Origin: a virus
DNA length: 51,504 nt
Strand: one strand, 5' to 3'
Virus record (IMG/VR): IMGVR_UViG_3300025674_000063
Span: 1 to 51,504 of that record
Below the pieces are notes generated by a model that did not search any database, was not told the origin of the DNA, and saw only the letters and a program-made list of their open reading frames with translations. A program made the position numbers and the translations under genes. Numbering within the stretch: position 1 is the first letter of the stretch; every line of letters begins with the position of its first letter. Shown one piece after another: positions 24,083 through 36,600 of this stretch.

Positions 24083-24133
24083 AGCAACGGTTTTGTAAAC
24101 CGTAGGTCGTCGGTTCAAGTCCGACTTGTGGCT
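24060..24133 (+). tRNA. tRNA-Thr (TGT)
   Basis: 74 nt. Acceptor GCCACTA / TTGTGGC (one T-T mismatch), D-arm GCTC AGCTGGATA GAGC, anticodon stem ACGGT / ACCGT with loop TTTGTAA (anticodon TGT), T-arm GTCGG TTCAAGT CCGAC, discriminator T. CCA not encoded. Overlaps the 3' end of the second cpeT-like gene. Confidence 0.92.
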
Positions 24134-24151
24134 TTCTCTCTTTTGAGAGAA
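24134..24151 (+). other. Hairpin between tRNA-Thr and tmRNA
   Basis: Perfect 7-bp stem TTCTCTC / GAGAGAA with TTTT loop. Probably a processing boundary between the tRNA and the tmRNA acceptor piece; could belong to the tmRNA precursor. Confidence 0.5.
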
Positions 24152-24405
24152 TAGGTGACGCCACCTACATTTCGGACAGGGGTTCGATTCCCCTCACCTC
24201 CATGCGAGGGGGTGCCATGGTTTCGACGGGGTATAAGGAGCGTGACTGAAACCTGCTTGGATAAGCACCCAATAGATGCAAACACATCTGACACCGCAGC
24301 GAATAACATCGTTGCATTCTCCCGCAGCACCGTTGCTGCCTGAAGGGGAGATGGGGGATAAGTCATCCTTCTTAACCAAATGACTCATTAGGGGTGGAAT
24401 GCCCC
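24152..24405 (+). ncRNA. ssrA: Circularly permuted two-piece tmRNA (ssrA)
   Basis: Acceptor piece first: hairpin TAGGTG/CACCTA (24152-24167), the diagnostic CATTTCGGAC (24168-24177), T-arm AGGGG TTCGATT CCCCT (24178-24194), CACCTCC acceptor strand (24195-24201), A73. After only 5 nt (TGCGA) the coding piece begins with GGGGGTG (24208-24214), complementary to the acceptor strand with one G-T, then CCATGGTTTCGACGGGG, the universal tmRNA 5' motif. A tag frame (24299-24343) and hairpins including AGATG/CATCT and GGGG/CCCC (24391-24405) follow. This is the permuted layout used by marine cyanobacteria. It would rescue stalled ribosomes and tag products. Outer ends are approximate; CCA is not encoded. 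Confidence 0.88.
24299..24343 (+). other. tmRNA proteolysis tag reading frame
   Basis: GCG resume codon to TGA encodes ANNIVAFSRSTVAA. Cyanobacterial tags known to me (for example ANNIVRFSRHAAPVAA in marine Synechococcus) share the ANNIV-FSR core and the VAA end; the phage tag is two residues shorter. The preceding codon GCA would add one more Ala if used. Confidence 0.85.
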
Positions 24406-24409
24406 TTTT

Positions 24410-24482
24410 GGGGAATTAGCTCAGTTGGTAGAGCACCTGCTTTGCAAGCAGGCTGTCAGGAGTTCGAGTCTCCTATTCTCCA
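24410..24482 (+). tRNA. tRNA-Ala (TGC)
   Basis: 73 nt. Acceptor GGGGAAT / ATTCTCC, D-arm GCTCAGTTGGTAGAGC, anticodon stem CCTGC / GCAGG with loop TTTGCAA (anticodon TGC), T-arm CAGGAG TTCGAGT CTCCT, discriminator A. CCA not encoded. Begins 4 nt after the last tmRNA hairpin. Confidence 0.93.
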
Positions 24483-24533
24483 TTGAAGGGAATACCAAAG
24501 GTCTGTATTTTAGAAACAGCGCCCTTCATACAT
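24483..24533 (+). other. Structured spacer between two tRNAs
   Basis: TGAAGGG (24484-24490) and CCCTTCA (24522-24528) pair perfectly, enclosing a smaller CTGT/ACAG hairpin. It does not fold as a tRNA. Possibly a processing signal or small RNA. Confidence 0.4.
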
Positions 24534-24605
24534 TCCTCTTTAGCTCAGCGGTAGAGCGAACGACTGTTAATCGTTTGGTCCCTGGTTCGATCCCAGGAAG
24601 GGGAG
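24534..24605 (+). tRNA. tRNA-Asn (GTT)
   Basis: 72 nt. Acceptor TCCTCTT / AAGGGGA, D-arm GCTCAGCGGTAGAGC, anticodon stem AACGA / TCGTT with loop CTGTTAA (anticodon GTT), T-arm CCTGG TTCGATC CCAGG, discriminator G. CCA not encoded. Confidence 0.93.
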
Positions 24606-24614
24606 TTTAAATGG

Positions 24615-24622
24615 TATAAATA
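24615..24622 (+). promoter_or_regulatory. Consensus T4 late promoter for the giant virion gene
   Basis: Exact TATAAATA, 37 nt before ATG 24660. It is embedded in an 8-bp inverted repeat ATGGTATA (24611-24618) / TATACCAT (24638-24645). Confidence 0.82.
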
Positions 24623-24659
24623 ATCTGAGATCGGAACTATACCATACGCGGTTGGAAAT

Positions 24660-27600
24660 ATGGCTTTGACTAGGCTTGATAATCTTATCAGTTCTAAGAC
24701 TGGTAAGTATCTGTATGTGTCTCCAGACGACTTTAACGCTACAGATGAACTGAACAATAGGGGTAACTCCCCAATTAGACCATTCAAGTCTATTCAGCGT
24801 GCTTTCTTAGAAGTTGCTAGGTATTCATATCTGCCTGGTCCTGACAACGATCGATTCGATCAGTTCAGCATCATGCTGATGCCTGGTAATCACTATATTG
24901 ATAACCGCCCTGGCATCCAAGACACTAATGGTATCGATCCTTTCGCCTTTGATCAGGCGATGAATCTATGGACCGATAAGTCCAACTTGGATATTTCTGA
25001 TCCTAATAACGTATTATATCTTTTCAACAACACTGAGGGTGGTGCTATCCTACCTAGAGGTTCATCCCTCGTTGGTTATGACCTTCGTAGAACTGTTGTT
25101 CGTCCTCTGTATGTTCCTGATCCTGCAGATAGACTTGAAAAAAGATCTGCTATCTTTAATGTAACTGGTGGTTGCTACTTCTGGCAGTTCACTATTAAGG
25201 ACGGTGACCTAGAACCAGCATCTCCACTGTATGACAAGACAGATGGTATCGGTAAAGTCTACTATCAGAATGGTGATTGGACTGCAAAGGCAGTACCAAA
25301 CTTCTCTCACCACAAACTAACTGTCTTTGAATATGCAGACAAAGAAGAACTAGGTCTGTACTATCAAAAGATTGCTAAGGCATTTTCGCAATATCAACCA
25401 ACAATTGACGATCCTGGTGAATTCAGTGATAGAATTCAAGAAACCAGAATTGTTGGTCCTCTATCCGACTTCCGCTCTATTGAGAGTATCAAACTGACAG
25501 ACTCCAGTCCTGCTGGTACTATCAGTGTTGAGGTTACTTCTAAAGTCAACCATGGTTACTTTAAGAACCAGTTCGTTGCTATTGAGAACAACGGTCTAGA
25601 TGATCAACTTAACGGTGCATTTGCTATTGATAGCATTGACCTTGTAGATCAGCGTAAGTTTACCTATAAGATTCCTGGAACTGTTGCTGCTCTTGGAACT
25701 GGTGCAAGTCTCGTTAGCGGCACAACCTATACAGCACAGAATGGTTTAAGTGCTAACGCTATTGTTAAGGCAGAGGTTGACTCTGTTGAGTCTGCATCTC
25801 CATATGTCTTCAACTGCTCCATCCGTTCTACCTGGGGTATTTGTGGTATCTGGGCAAACGGTCTTAAGGCAACAGGCTTTAAGTCGATGGTTATCGCGCA
25901 GTACACTGGTGTGTCTCTGCAGAAGGATGACCGTGCATTCATCCGTTACGACGAATATACCAATACTTGGAACCAAGCATCTCTAGCAGACGCATTTGCA
26001 ACTGTTCCTTACCACACCAAGGGTGATGCATACTGGAAGGATGACTGGAGAAACTTCCATGTCCGTGCATCTGAAGATGCATTCATTCAGAACGTTTCGA
26101 TCTTCGCTGTTGGTTTCGCTGATCACTTCCTGATGGAAAGTGGTGGTGACATGTCGATCACCAACTCTAACTCTAACTTCGGTAACACCTCTCTGCACGC
26201 AATCGGTCATAAAGGATTTGCATTCAGTCAGGATAAGGGTGGTTATGTCACCGACATCATTCCACCACAAGTTGTTGATACAACCTCTGGCAATATCAAG
26301 CGTTCTGCATACTATACTCTTGATATTCCTGCGACAAAGAACCGCAACACTGCAACTGATCAGACTAAGATCTATCTTGGTGACGACGAGGGTTACGATC
26401 CTAGTGTTCGTCCTGCTGCATCTATTGATGGATTCAGACTTGGTGCTAGATCTGACGAAAAACTATATGTTAAACTGATTCCTAGAACTGCTGGCGGCAG
26501 CAATATCTTCGAAGCAACTTTATCTCCAAATGGATTTAAGAAGTTTACTGCATCTGCAGATATTCTAAACCCAGCTGGCGTCACCATCAACCATAAGAAT
26601 CTTGACGCTGCAGATAGAATCGAAGACAACAAAACCTTTATTGCTGAAGAAGCATATGGTTATATCACTAACAAGTATCCATACCTGTTAGACAAGCAAG
26701 GCATTACTATTGAGAAGTGCCGTCGTGACATCGGTTATCTAATTGATGCTACTGTACAAGACTTGAGACTTGGTGGCAATATCAATACCATTCAAGCAGC
26801 AGAAGCATATTATGTTGGCAACAGTCTGTCCTATATCACGGGTGAACTAACAGAAACTCTAGAAGGTTATGACTATGCTAGAGACTTGGCAATCGCAGCA
26901 ATGCGTAATTTCTCCTATCTGCGTACAGGAGCGTCTACAACTGCATCTTCTGCAATTGTAGACATCGGTGATACCTCTGGTGTCGTTCAGGGTATGGTAG
27001 TCGCTGACTACGATCCCTCTCAGTTCACTGATGGTAAGCTAAACAATGGTGCAACTCGCCCTGCATCTCCAGTTATTCCTAACGACACATATGTTAAGCG
27101 TGTTGTTAGTGCTACTGAGATCGAACTAGGTCAGAAGGCAACTTATTCTACTAAGAAACTAGTTGCAGATCGCAATGGTGATGCCCGCAATCAAATTCTC
27201 GCTAACAAAAACTTTATCGCTGCTGAGGCAGTGGCGAGAATGCATCTTGACTTCCCTGGATTCTCTGTTCCAAACGGAGATCAGAATTGCATCGATGATG
27301 TTGTCGATGTCCTGGAAGCAGTTGCTGAGAATACTGCTTATGGTGGTAACGAAGCAGTTTGGGATGCAGCATATCTGTATGAAACTGGCGCACACATTGC
27401 TGGTGAAGAGGCAGAATCTGTTCGTGTGTTTGAATATGCCAGAGACATGGCAATTCAGGTCATGCGTAACGAAGATGTATTTGTATTCGGCACACATGGT
27501 TTAACACAGCAGAAAGATTTAACCATCATTTATGAGCAACCAGAACTGGTAAATGACCGTAATGGTGATGCTCGTGATCTTATTCTTGCTAATAAGAATT

Positions 27601-30600
27601 TGATTGCAAATGAAGCAGTTGAAAGAATGCTGCAAAAGTATCCTGCATTCTCTATTCCTGGTGGTAATCAGAACTGCATCGATGATGTAGTTGATCTACT
27701 AGAAGCTGTTGCAGACAACACTGCATACGGTGGCAACGATAAGACTTGGGATGCAGCATATTCCTATGTCACTGGAGCACATGTATCTGGTGAGGAATTA
27801 GAGACTCTGTATGTCTTTGATCAGGCAAAGATCATGGCTGCTCAAGCTATGAGAAACCAGAGAATTCTAATTACTGGATCTCATGGACTGACACAAACAA
27901 CCGACAATACTATTATCTATGAAGAGCCCGACTCTGTAACTGATCGTGGTGGTGATGCACGAAATGTAATCGTTGCTAACAAGAACCTCATTGCTAATGA
28001 GGCATATGCTAGAATGCTAGCAGCCAACCCTGGTTTCACCACTCCAACTGGTAATCCACAGGATTGCATCGATGACATTGCTGATTTTATCGAAGAAGTA
28101 TCTTACAACCTAGCATACGGTGGTAACGATAGAGTCTGGGAAATGGCAGATCTCTATGTACAGGGTGCTCATGTTGCTGGTGAAGAGACTGAAACTATTG
28201 AGTGTTTCAATCATGCCCGTGACATGATGGTTGAGGCAATGAGGAACCAGAGAATCCTAGTTGTAGGATCTCATGGTCTAACTCAAACCTTCGATCAAAG
28301 TATCACCTACGACCTCCCTGATCCTGTAACCGATCGTGGTGGTGATGCTCGTGATCTAATCCTGCAGAATAAGGCATTCATTGGTGCTGAAGCATATGAT
28401 AGAATGCTCGCACAGAATCCTGGTTTCACCAGTCCAACTGGTAATCCACAGGATTGCATCGATGACATCATGGACTTTGTTGAGGAAGTAACCTACAACA
28501 CTGCATATGGTGGTAATGATCGTACCTGGGACATGGCAAACCTATATGTACAGGGTGCTCATGTTGCCAATGAAGAGAATCAAACTAATCAGTGTTTTGA
28601 AGCTGCTAGAGATCTGATGGTTCAGATCATGAGAAACGAATCCGTCCTGGTTATGGGTTCTCATGGTCTAACTCAAGTTAAGGATGAGACAATCACCTAC
28701 AACGAACCAACTCCTGTCAATGACAAGGCAGCAGATGCTAAGAATCTAATTCTTGCTAACAAACAGTTCATTGCAGAGATTGCTGTTGGTAGAATGCTAA
28801 CAGCGAACACGGGATTTGCTGTCCCTGGTGGCACTCAGAACTGCACAGATGACATCATGGATGTTATCGAAGTTGTTGCACATAACCTAGCATATGGTGG
28901 TAACGACAGAACTTGGGATGCTGCAAACCTGTATGCAACTGGTGCTCATGTTATAAACGAAGAACTACAGACTGTACAGGCATTTAATCATGCTCGTGAC
29001 ATCATGATTGAAGTCATGAGAAACATTGATGTTACTGTTGGTGGTTATACAACTCTAACCCAGGTTAAGGATCTCACCATCACTGTTGATACTACTAACC
29101 CCACATGTCAGAATGAAGCAGCAGCAATCACATCTTTGATCCTGCTTCTTACCAACACTGTTACAACTCCAACCACTCTATACAGTGTACCTCGTACATT
29201 CTCTCAGGGATCTTGTGAGGATGTAAGATCTACTATTACAACTCTGACTACTATCGTCACTAATGCAGTTGCTAACAATGCATCTCTCGCACTTGTAACT
29301 AGAACTGTTTCAGTTGGTTCCTGTGAAGATACTAGGTCTGCTATCAATACTTTGACTCAGTTTGTAACTGATGTTATTGCTGGCAATACTAATCTCTATA
29401 ACATTGTTAAGACTCCTTCTGTTGGTTCTTGTGAAGATGTTAGAACTACAATCAATACACTGTTCAAGATTGTTGAGGATGCTGTATCTAACCCAGCATC
29501 TCTATCTTCTATTGATCGCACAGTCTCTAATGGCTCCTGTCAGAATGTTGCATCGACTATCACAACTCTATTCAAGATTCTAACTGATACTATCCAGAAT
29601 CCTGGATTCATTGATAGTGTTAGCAGAGATCCAGTTCCTCTCGGTCTGGAGTTTGGTCCATCGATTAATGCTAATTCCACCAGCACAAATGCTTATCTGT
29701 ACTTCACACTAGATACTGGTGTATACAGCGGTACTGTTCCTACTGTTGATGAGACAATCACTCAGCATACCACATATCCTGAGTGTGTTGACCAGGCATC
29801 TACTATCCGTCAGTATTTTGCTAACATCTCTACCATTATTCAGACTGGTCTGGGATCTGTTGCTCGTAACGAACCATCTCAGTTGACAACTGAACTTGCT
29901 TCCAGAGCAACAGTTTGGACACTGAACAATAATGGTGCTAATCCACACAATCTAGAGACGGGAACAGCAGTTAGACTTGTACCTCGCCCACGCTATGACA
30001 CTGTAACCAACCAGTATGTAGATGTTGACAAGCGTCTTATTCGTCTGCCAAATGGTTTCGAAACCAATGAGAAGTATTATGTAATTGCTCCTGGCAGACA
30101 AACTAAACCAGAAGATTATTCTTCTGTTGGTGCATTTGATGGTTCCGATCAAACCAAGATTATGCTTGCAAGCAGCAAAGAGAATGCTGCTGCTGGTATC
30201 TACATCCACTCTGCTGAGGTTGAGGATATCAATCCTGATATTGAGATCGATATCTATAACTTCGTTCTTGATGATAACTATGACCTCCACCAGTATTCTT
30301 GTGTACTTGATGGAGTTAGCAACACTAACATTAGAACAGATGTACCACACATCTTTGATGTACCATTTGCAAACATCGAAGGTCACACAGTATTCTTCAG
30401 AGAAAATGAAGGCGGTGCTCTTCCTCTAGTAGGATCTGCATTTGCTTCTGATCCAACTGTTGCTGATGGCAATGGTAGAATTCTGAACAATGTATTCTTC
30501 TTTGCTCGTTACATCAACGAAAAAGTATTTACAATTCACAAGACAAAGGGCGACGCTGAAGCGGGTGTAAATCCAATCACATTCCAACCTGGAACATATG

Positions 30601-33600
30601 ACTTCAGCGTCTTCGCTAACAAGCGCGAGTCGCCTATGAAGTTTGATCCATCTTATCAGAATCCTGGTACTGCTCCAGCGATTTATGGTAAGTGGTATCT
30701 ACAGGTCGAAAATGACAACGGCACTGATCAGATCATTCCACGACTCAGAGAATATGCTGACGGTATTGATAAGACAAACGACTCTTACTTTGAGCGTGTT
30801 AAGGATGAGCGTGATGCACTTGACAGAATCTATCGTTTGCGTTATGTTATTCCTAAGTATCTTCAGTCTGTCCGTGATCCCATCAATGGATTCATCATTA
30901 AGACTAGAACTGACGAAACTAGAAAACTAGTACCACAAAAACTGGTACTGAAACCAGTAACTGGTACTGTAACTAAGGCAAGATTCTTCAACCCTGTACA
31001 GGCAAATGAAGCAATCGGATATACTAAGGAAGATTTTATCAACCTCAGCCTTAATGATGAGGTAGCATATGATCCTTACAGAAAGGATTTGATCGGTAGC
31101 ACACAATATGCTAAGGTCATTCAGACACAGAACTATGTCTCCATGACTATTGAGTCTGGTAGATATTTTACTGATGCAACAGATGGTAATGACTATCTAG
31201 AACTGACAGTTATTAACCCTGAGATCACTAACACTGCTCTCATCAATGAGACATTCACTACAATCAAGGTTACCGCACCACAGGGTGGCAACTTTGTTGC
31301 TGATAGAACTCAGTCTTCTGATGCAGTTAACCGTGTTGAGTGGTTTGGTAATTCTTCTGGTTATGGTTATCTACATGCTATTACAAATGTTCCTGGAACA
31401 TCTGACTGGTATATGATCCTCAAGGGCGTAGTTGGTGACCTTGATTACAGTGACATTGAGAACATCAGAGTTGCTCAAGGTGCTGCATTCTCCGATCTAC
31501 TAGCAGACCAAGACTTTGGTAAGTCTCTCTACATCAAAGATCTAATCGCTAAAGGATATCCAGAATACTATTACAGACAGAATGGTGCTCCAGTATACAC
31601 TGTTACTCCTGGTGATATTGTTGAAGACGATGCTGGTATTCAATACTACATCGAGTCTGTCAAGGACACTGGCGTTATTGATGATACCTTCTACATCTTT
31701 GATGTTGAAGAGATTCAGCGTCGTATCTTCGGTCAGCAAGATGGTATCTACTATCTAACCGCAGTTCGTGGTAATATTTCTCCACTGCCACAAGGTGCTG
31801 GTAACCTAGGCAACTTCCGTAATCTGAAGTTCTCTCAACCTATCAGCAAACTATATCCTCTTAACTATAAGAACGATCCTCTGTGGTATAAGCAACTGGA
31901 TGCTACATTAGTTGATCCACCACAGACATACTCTGCTGCTGACAACTATGTACATGGTTTGGTAAGAGTCAACGACTTTAAGGGTTCGATGACTAAGGAG
32001 GCAATGGTTGACCTCCTCAACACACCAGCATTTAGCAACAATAGCTATACTCAAGTAAGTTCTACTGTTGATAACAGACTCATTGCACAGAAGGGTAATG
32101 CAGCATCTGGATCTGAAGACAGAACTATCCCCATTGCTGGTGACAGCACAGTTGTTTCTGATCAGAAATACTACATCGAACTTCGTAGACCATCTATTGC
32201 TCGTGCTGGTAACCACACATTTGAATACCTTGGTTTCGGTCCTGGTAACTACTCCACAGGTCTCCCAGCGCGTCAGGAAGTCGTTCTAACAGCGACACAA
32301 GACTTCTATGCACAGTCTAAGAAGCAAGACGGTGGTATTGTATTCTACACTGGTCTAAACTCCAATGGTGACCTCTACATTGGTAACCGTAAGATCGATG
32401 CTATCACTGGTCAGGAAGAGTTCCTAGAGTCTGCACAGTTGGTTGATTCTGCCGATGATGACGAGACACTAGGTAACCTCGTTACCACCTTCGACACACC
32501 TGTTACATTCAATGAATACATCACCGTCAATGGTGGTGAAGCACAGGATCGTCGCAGCACATTCAACTCCCCAGTTCTAATTAATGTTCTTGGTAGTGTA
32601 AGAGAGCACGCACTAACGATCTCTTCGTTCGTTGATCCTGCTATTGATGATGGATCTCTTGATAGATCTGCATGGTTGAGAAATACCGAAACTGAAGGCG
32701 ATATTGTCATTGCACGCAATAAAATTTCTGCGGCAATTTTCCAGTTCAATAGTCGCAGAGACGGTCAACCTTATAAGATCCAGACACATATCGTTGGTAC
32801 ATCACCATCGAACATGACTCCTGATCAGACAGGAGCATTCAATGCTGCACAGATTGTACAGTATGGTTCTGCTGGTTCTCCATTCGCAGGAGACATGTTG
32901 CTCAAGGGTGAGTCTGTCGGTCAGAGTGCATCTCTTGGTTGGATCTATGCAAACTTCTTCACTGAAGTTGGCAACCTGAACATCTACTCCCTCACATTTA
33001 ACAATACTAACATTGTTACTCTTGAGTGGGCAGGATCTCTAACTAACGATCTAATCGGCATCACAGATGGTTCTGAGATCAGAATCAGTGGCATGACCGA
33101 TAGCCAATTGGATGGAACCTGGCAAGTTATTGCTAACGGATTTAATGGTGGAGCAAATACAGTACAGTTTGCTATTACTTCTGTCAAGAACAGTGTTCAG
33201 GGTGATAACCCCAGACTCTGGGCAGATGAAGTCACAGCAAATGCAAATGTAAGACTTGAGTTCTCTAACTCCAACTGGAAAGAATTTGGTGTCATTGGCG
33301 CTGAAGCACTGAGAACTTGGACTGCTAGCATCGGTGATTACAGACTCGGTGTTAACACCGTCGCAAGATCTGATAGAGATTCTTACGAAACTAATTACAC
33401 CGATGCTAATACTGAGCCTCGTGCAAACTTGGATGTTGTTGGTACAGCATTCATCTCTGGTAAGAAGGTAACCGACTACGGTTCACATTCTATCTTTGCA
33501 CAGAGAACTCTACAAGACCGCACCGATGCACTTATGGTCGGTGGCGATGCATACAACCCAGCAAATGAGGCAACTCTGCGTGTCTCTACTGCTGATAATG

Positions 33601-36600
33601 GTCGTGTTGGTATCAATGTAACCAATGCTGAACTAGACAGAGCACTGGTTGTTGATGGACTATCTAGATTCACTGATGATGCTAGATTCCAACAGGATAT
33701 TGAAGTTAATGGTGGCGGTGGTGCTAACACTGCTGAAGTTAGAACAGACATCACATCTGGTATCTTCAACCTAGTAACTGATTCTACTTTTGCTGGTACT
33801 TTAAACCTTGCTAATTATGCTGGAACAGCAAATATTCTGAATACCAGTACAGATGATCAGTTCATCTATGTTGGCAATTCATCCCTGCACAGCAATATCT
33901 GGATTGGCAATACACCAGATACATCAACTAACATCTCGAAGATCACCATTGGTGGTGCATACAACAACAACGAGTCTTTATCATTCACTCAGATTGATAC
34001 TAAGTCTCTGAAGGTATCTGGTGACATGCAACTTGGCACCAGACGCGGACTGAATGACACCGTTAGGTTGACATCTACTGCAGGTGAAGTTGAATTCTTC
34101 TCTGGCAACTCTGCTACTGTTAAACTACAGTTTGCAACTAACGCATCTGAGATCAACATTGCAGGTCAGGGTGGTACAACTAAAATTAGAAACAACCTAG
34201 TTGTTGATTCTACTGCTAGATTTAACGCTGATATCACACTATGTGGTGGATTTGCATCGTACTCCTTCACTGCTTTCAGAGCACAAATGGGTTCGGTTGC
34301 ATTTGCACACAACACTGGCGATCTTGGCAACAACCTATTCAATGCTAATACGGACATCATCGATGTTCTGAGAGTTCTAGAAACTGATCAGGTTTACAAC
34401 GAAGTTGATACTGCTGGTACTGGTGATTGGGGTGGTTCTGTATTCCAGAACGAGGTCACCACTATCGGTGGCACACCACTGATTGAACCTCAGGTTCTAC
34501 CTGCTCTAACTGGTAGCGAATACTATCTACCAATTAAGAATCGTCCATATGATGCTCAAGGCAATCCATACTTCACTGAGAATGATATCCTACTGATTGA
34601 TACTGATGATAGTGGCGGAATTAAGCATCCTGAATTCGTTCGTGTTGTAAGCACACCTAGAATTAATGTTGCTCCATACTACATCATTGTTGAGAGAAAA
34701 CCATTTGGTACATTCACTCAGATTAGAAGCGATCACAATGACAATACACCTATCTACAAGTGTAATGTTCAGTTTGATGCTACTTGGACTACCACATACA
34801 TTGATGGCGCAGGAACTGAAGAAAATATCTATCTGTCTCAATTTGGTGGCAGCATTGACATCGGTGATTACATCATCGTTGATCGTGAGGATGGTACACC
34901 TGCAGGTGATGGTGTTGATGACCAGGGTGAAGTATTCAAGGTTAATACTCTTCTTGATCTAGTTGCTAAGAAACTCAAAATTGTTAATGGTTGTGACACA
35001 GATAATGAGGAAGTTGTATTTGAGGTAGATTCTACAACTGGTAAGATTGATTCTAAGGGTGATGTTGAGATCAAGGGTGGACTACTGCTCAATGGATCTT
35101 GCACCACACCATTCCAGAACTCTACTACAAATAATAAACTAACCATTACAAATGGTGCAGAAAACCCTGTCACCACATTTGAAGTTGATACTTGCACAGG
35201 TGATACAAATATCGGTAATAATCACGGTACTGTATTCTTCCTAGCAGAACAGTTTGGTACATCGCCTGCTGCATATACTGCTGATGTTGATGAGTGTGTT
35301 GTCTATAGATTTGATCCTCAGTCTGAACTATCTGATGGTCCTGTTACCACTCTGGATGGTGCTATTGTTGCAGCAGATACCAACATTAAGATTCAATCCA
35401 ATCTAGATGCATTTATGGTTGGCGATCTGGTTGCTATCTATGTAACTGGATCTCAGATTGAAATCATTCAAATCACAGATAATCCTTATGAACTGAATGG
35501 CGATCTGATTCTGCCAACTGGTTCAAATGCAGGATACCCCAGTGGTGGTAGAGGTGTTGAAGGTACAACTGCACAAGACTTTTCTGGTGGAACTCAGGTT
35601 GTCAAACTTGAGAAGTATGCTGAAACAACAACTCTTCTACATGATCTTCCTGGTACACAAAGTGAGCGTGCTGCTGCACGCAGAGCACGCACTCCTAACA
35701 CCAGTGACATCAGACTAGAACTTACTCTGCGTAATGCTGATCTAATTTCTCCAAAACTAGATTACTTCACGATGATGAGAATCGGCACCGAATTCTTCGT
35801 TGCTGATAGTGTTGATGGTTCTCTCGATATCTTCTATGCTATCAAACTACCTAAGCAGATTAGATACCCCAATACACTTGCAACTGAACCAGTCAAACTG
35901 TTCAATGGTGGTAAGACAAAGATCTATGATGATCTGACTGTATACAGTGGTGCCTTCAGAATGTATGGTTCTGATGGTAAGACTCTGGTTCTTTCTATCG
36001 CTAACGATGACGGTCACGCTGGTGATGGTTCTATTGAAGATCCAACAACTGGAACTAATGGACTAACACTCAAGGGTGGTGGTACATTCTACGGTGACCT
36101 CAGAGTTTATTATGATGATTGCCAGATGAATGGCATTTGCTCTACTGAAGAATCTTTCCGTGTTACTAACCGCGAAGGAAATCTTTCGATGGGTCAGACC
36201 TTCTATCAGAAGGGTGAGGTTCGTGAGGATGAGAGCGCATCTCAAGTCATGTTCCACATTGATAACCTAGGATCTGCTGGTCAGGGTGGTACTGAGGGTG
36301 CTAAAGACTTTAGAATCTATCACAACAACGCTATCGATTCGTTCGGCATTGAGAAATACTGGACAGGTAACGGTGGTAGAAGACAGACCTATGTTGCATT
36401 TGATCCTACAACTGGTATTGGTCAGCAGCAAGATAATGCACTACAAGTCAATAACAACTATCTAGTCAATGCTTCTTCTGGTAGCAACATGGTTCTCTAT
36501 CTACCAGATAATGCACAGACAGGTGACATGATTAGATTCATTGAACTCAGTGGTAACCTGACATACAACACTAGCTTGATCATCAGAGCACTGAAGATTA

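Noticed and set aside
24134-24202. A truncated or broken tRNA after tRNA-Thr
   Set aside because: TTTCGGAC before the T-arm and the downstream TTTCGACGGGG show it is the tmRNA acceptor piece.
24155-24343. 62-codon plus-strand frame over the tmRNA
   Set aside because: Only its last 14 codons are meaningful, as the tmRNA tag; the rest is structured RNA.
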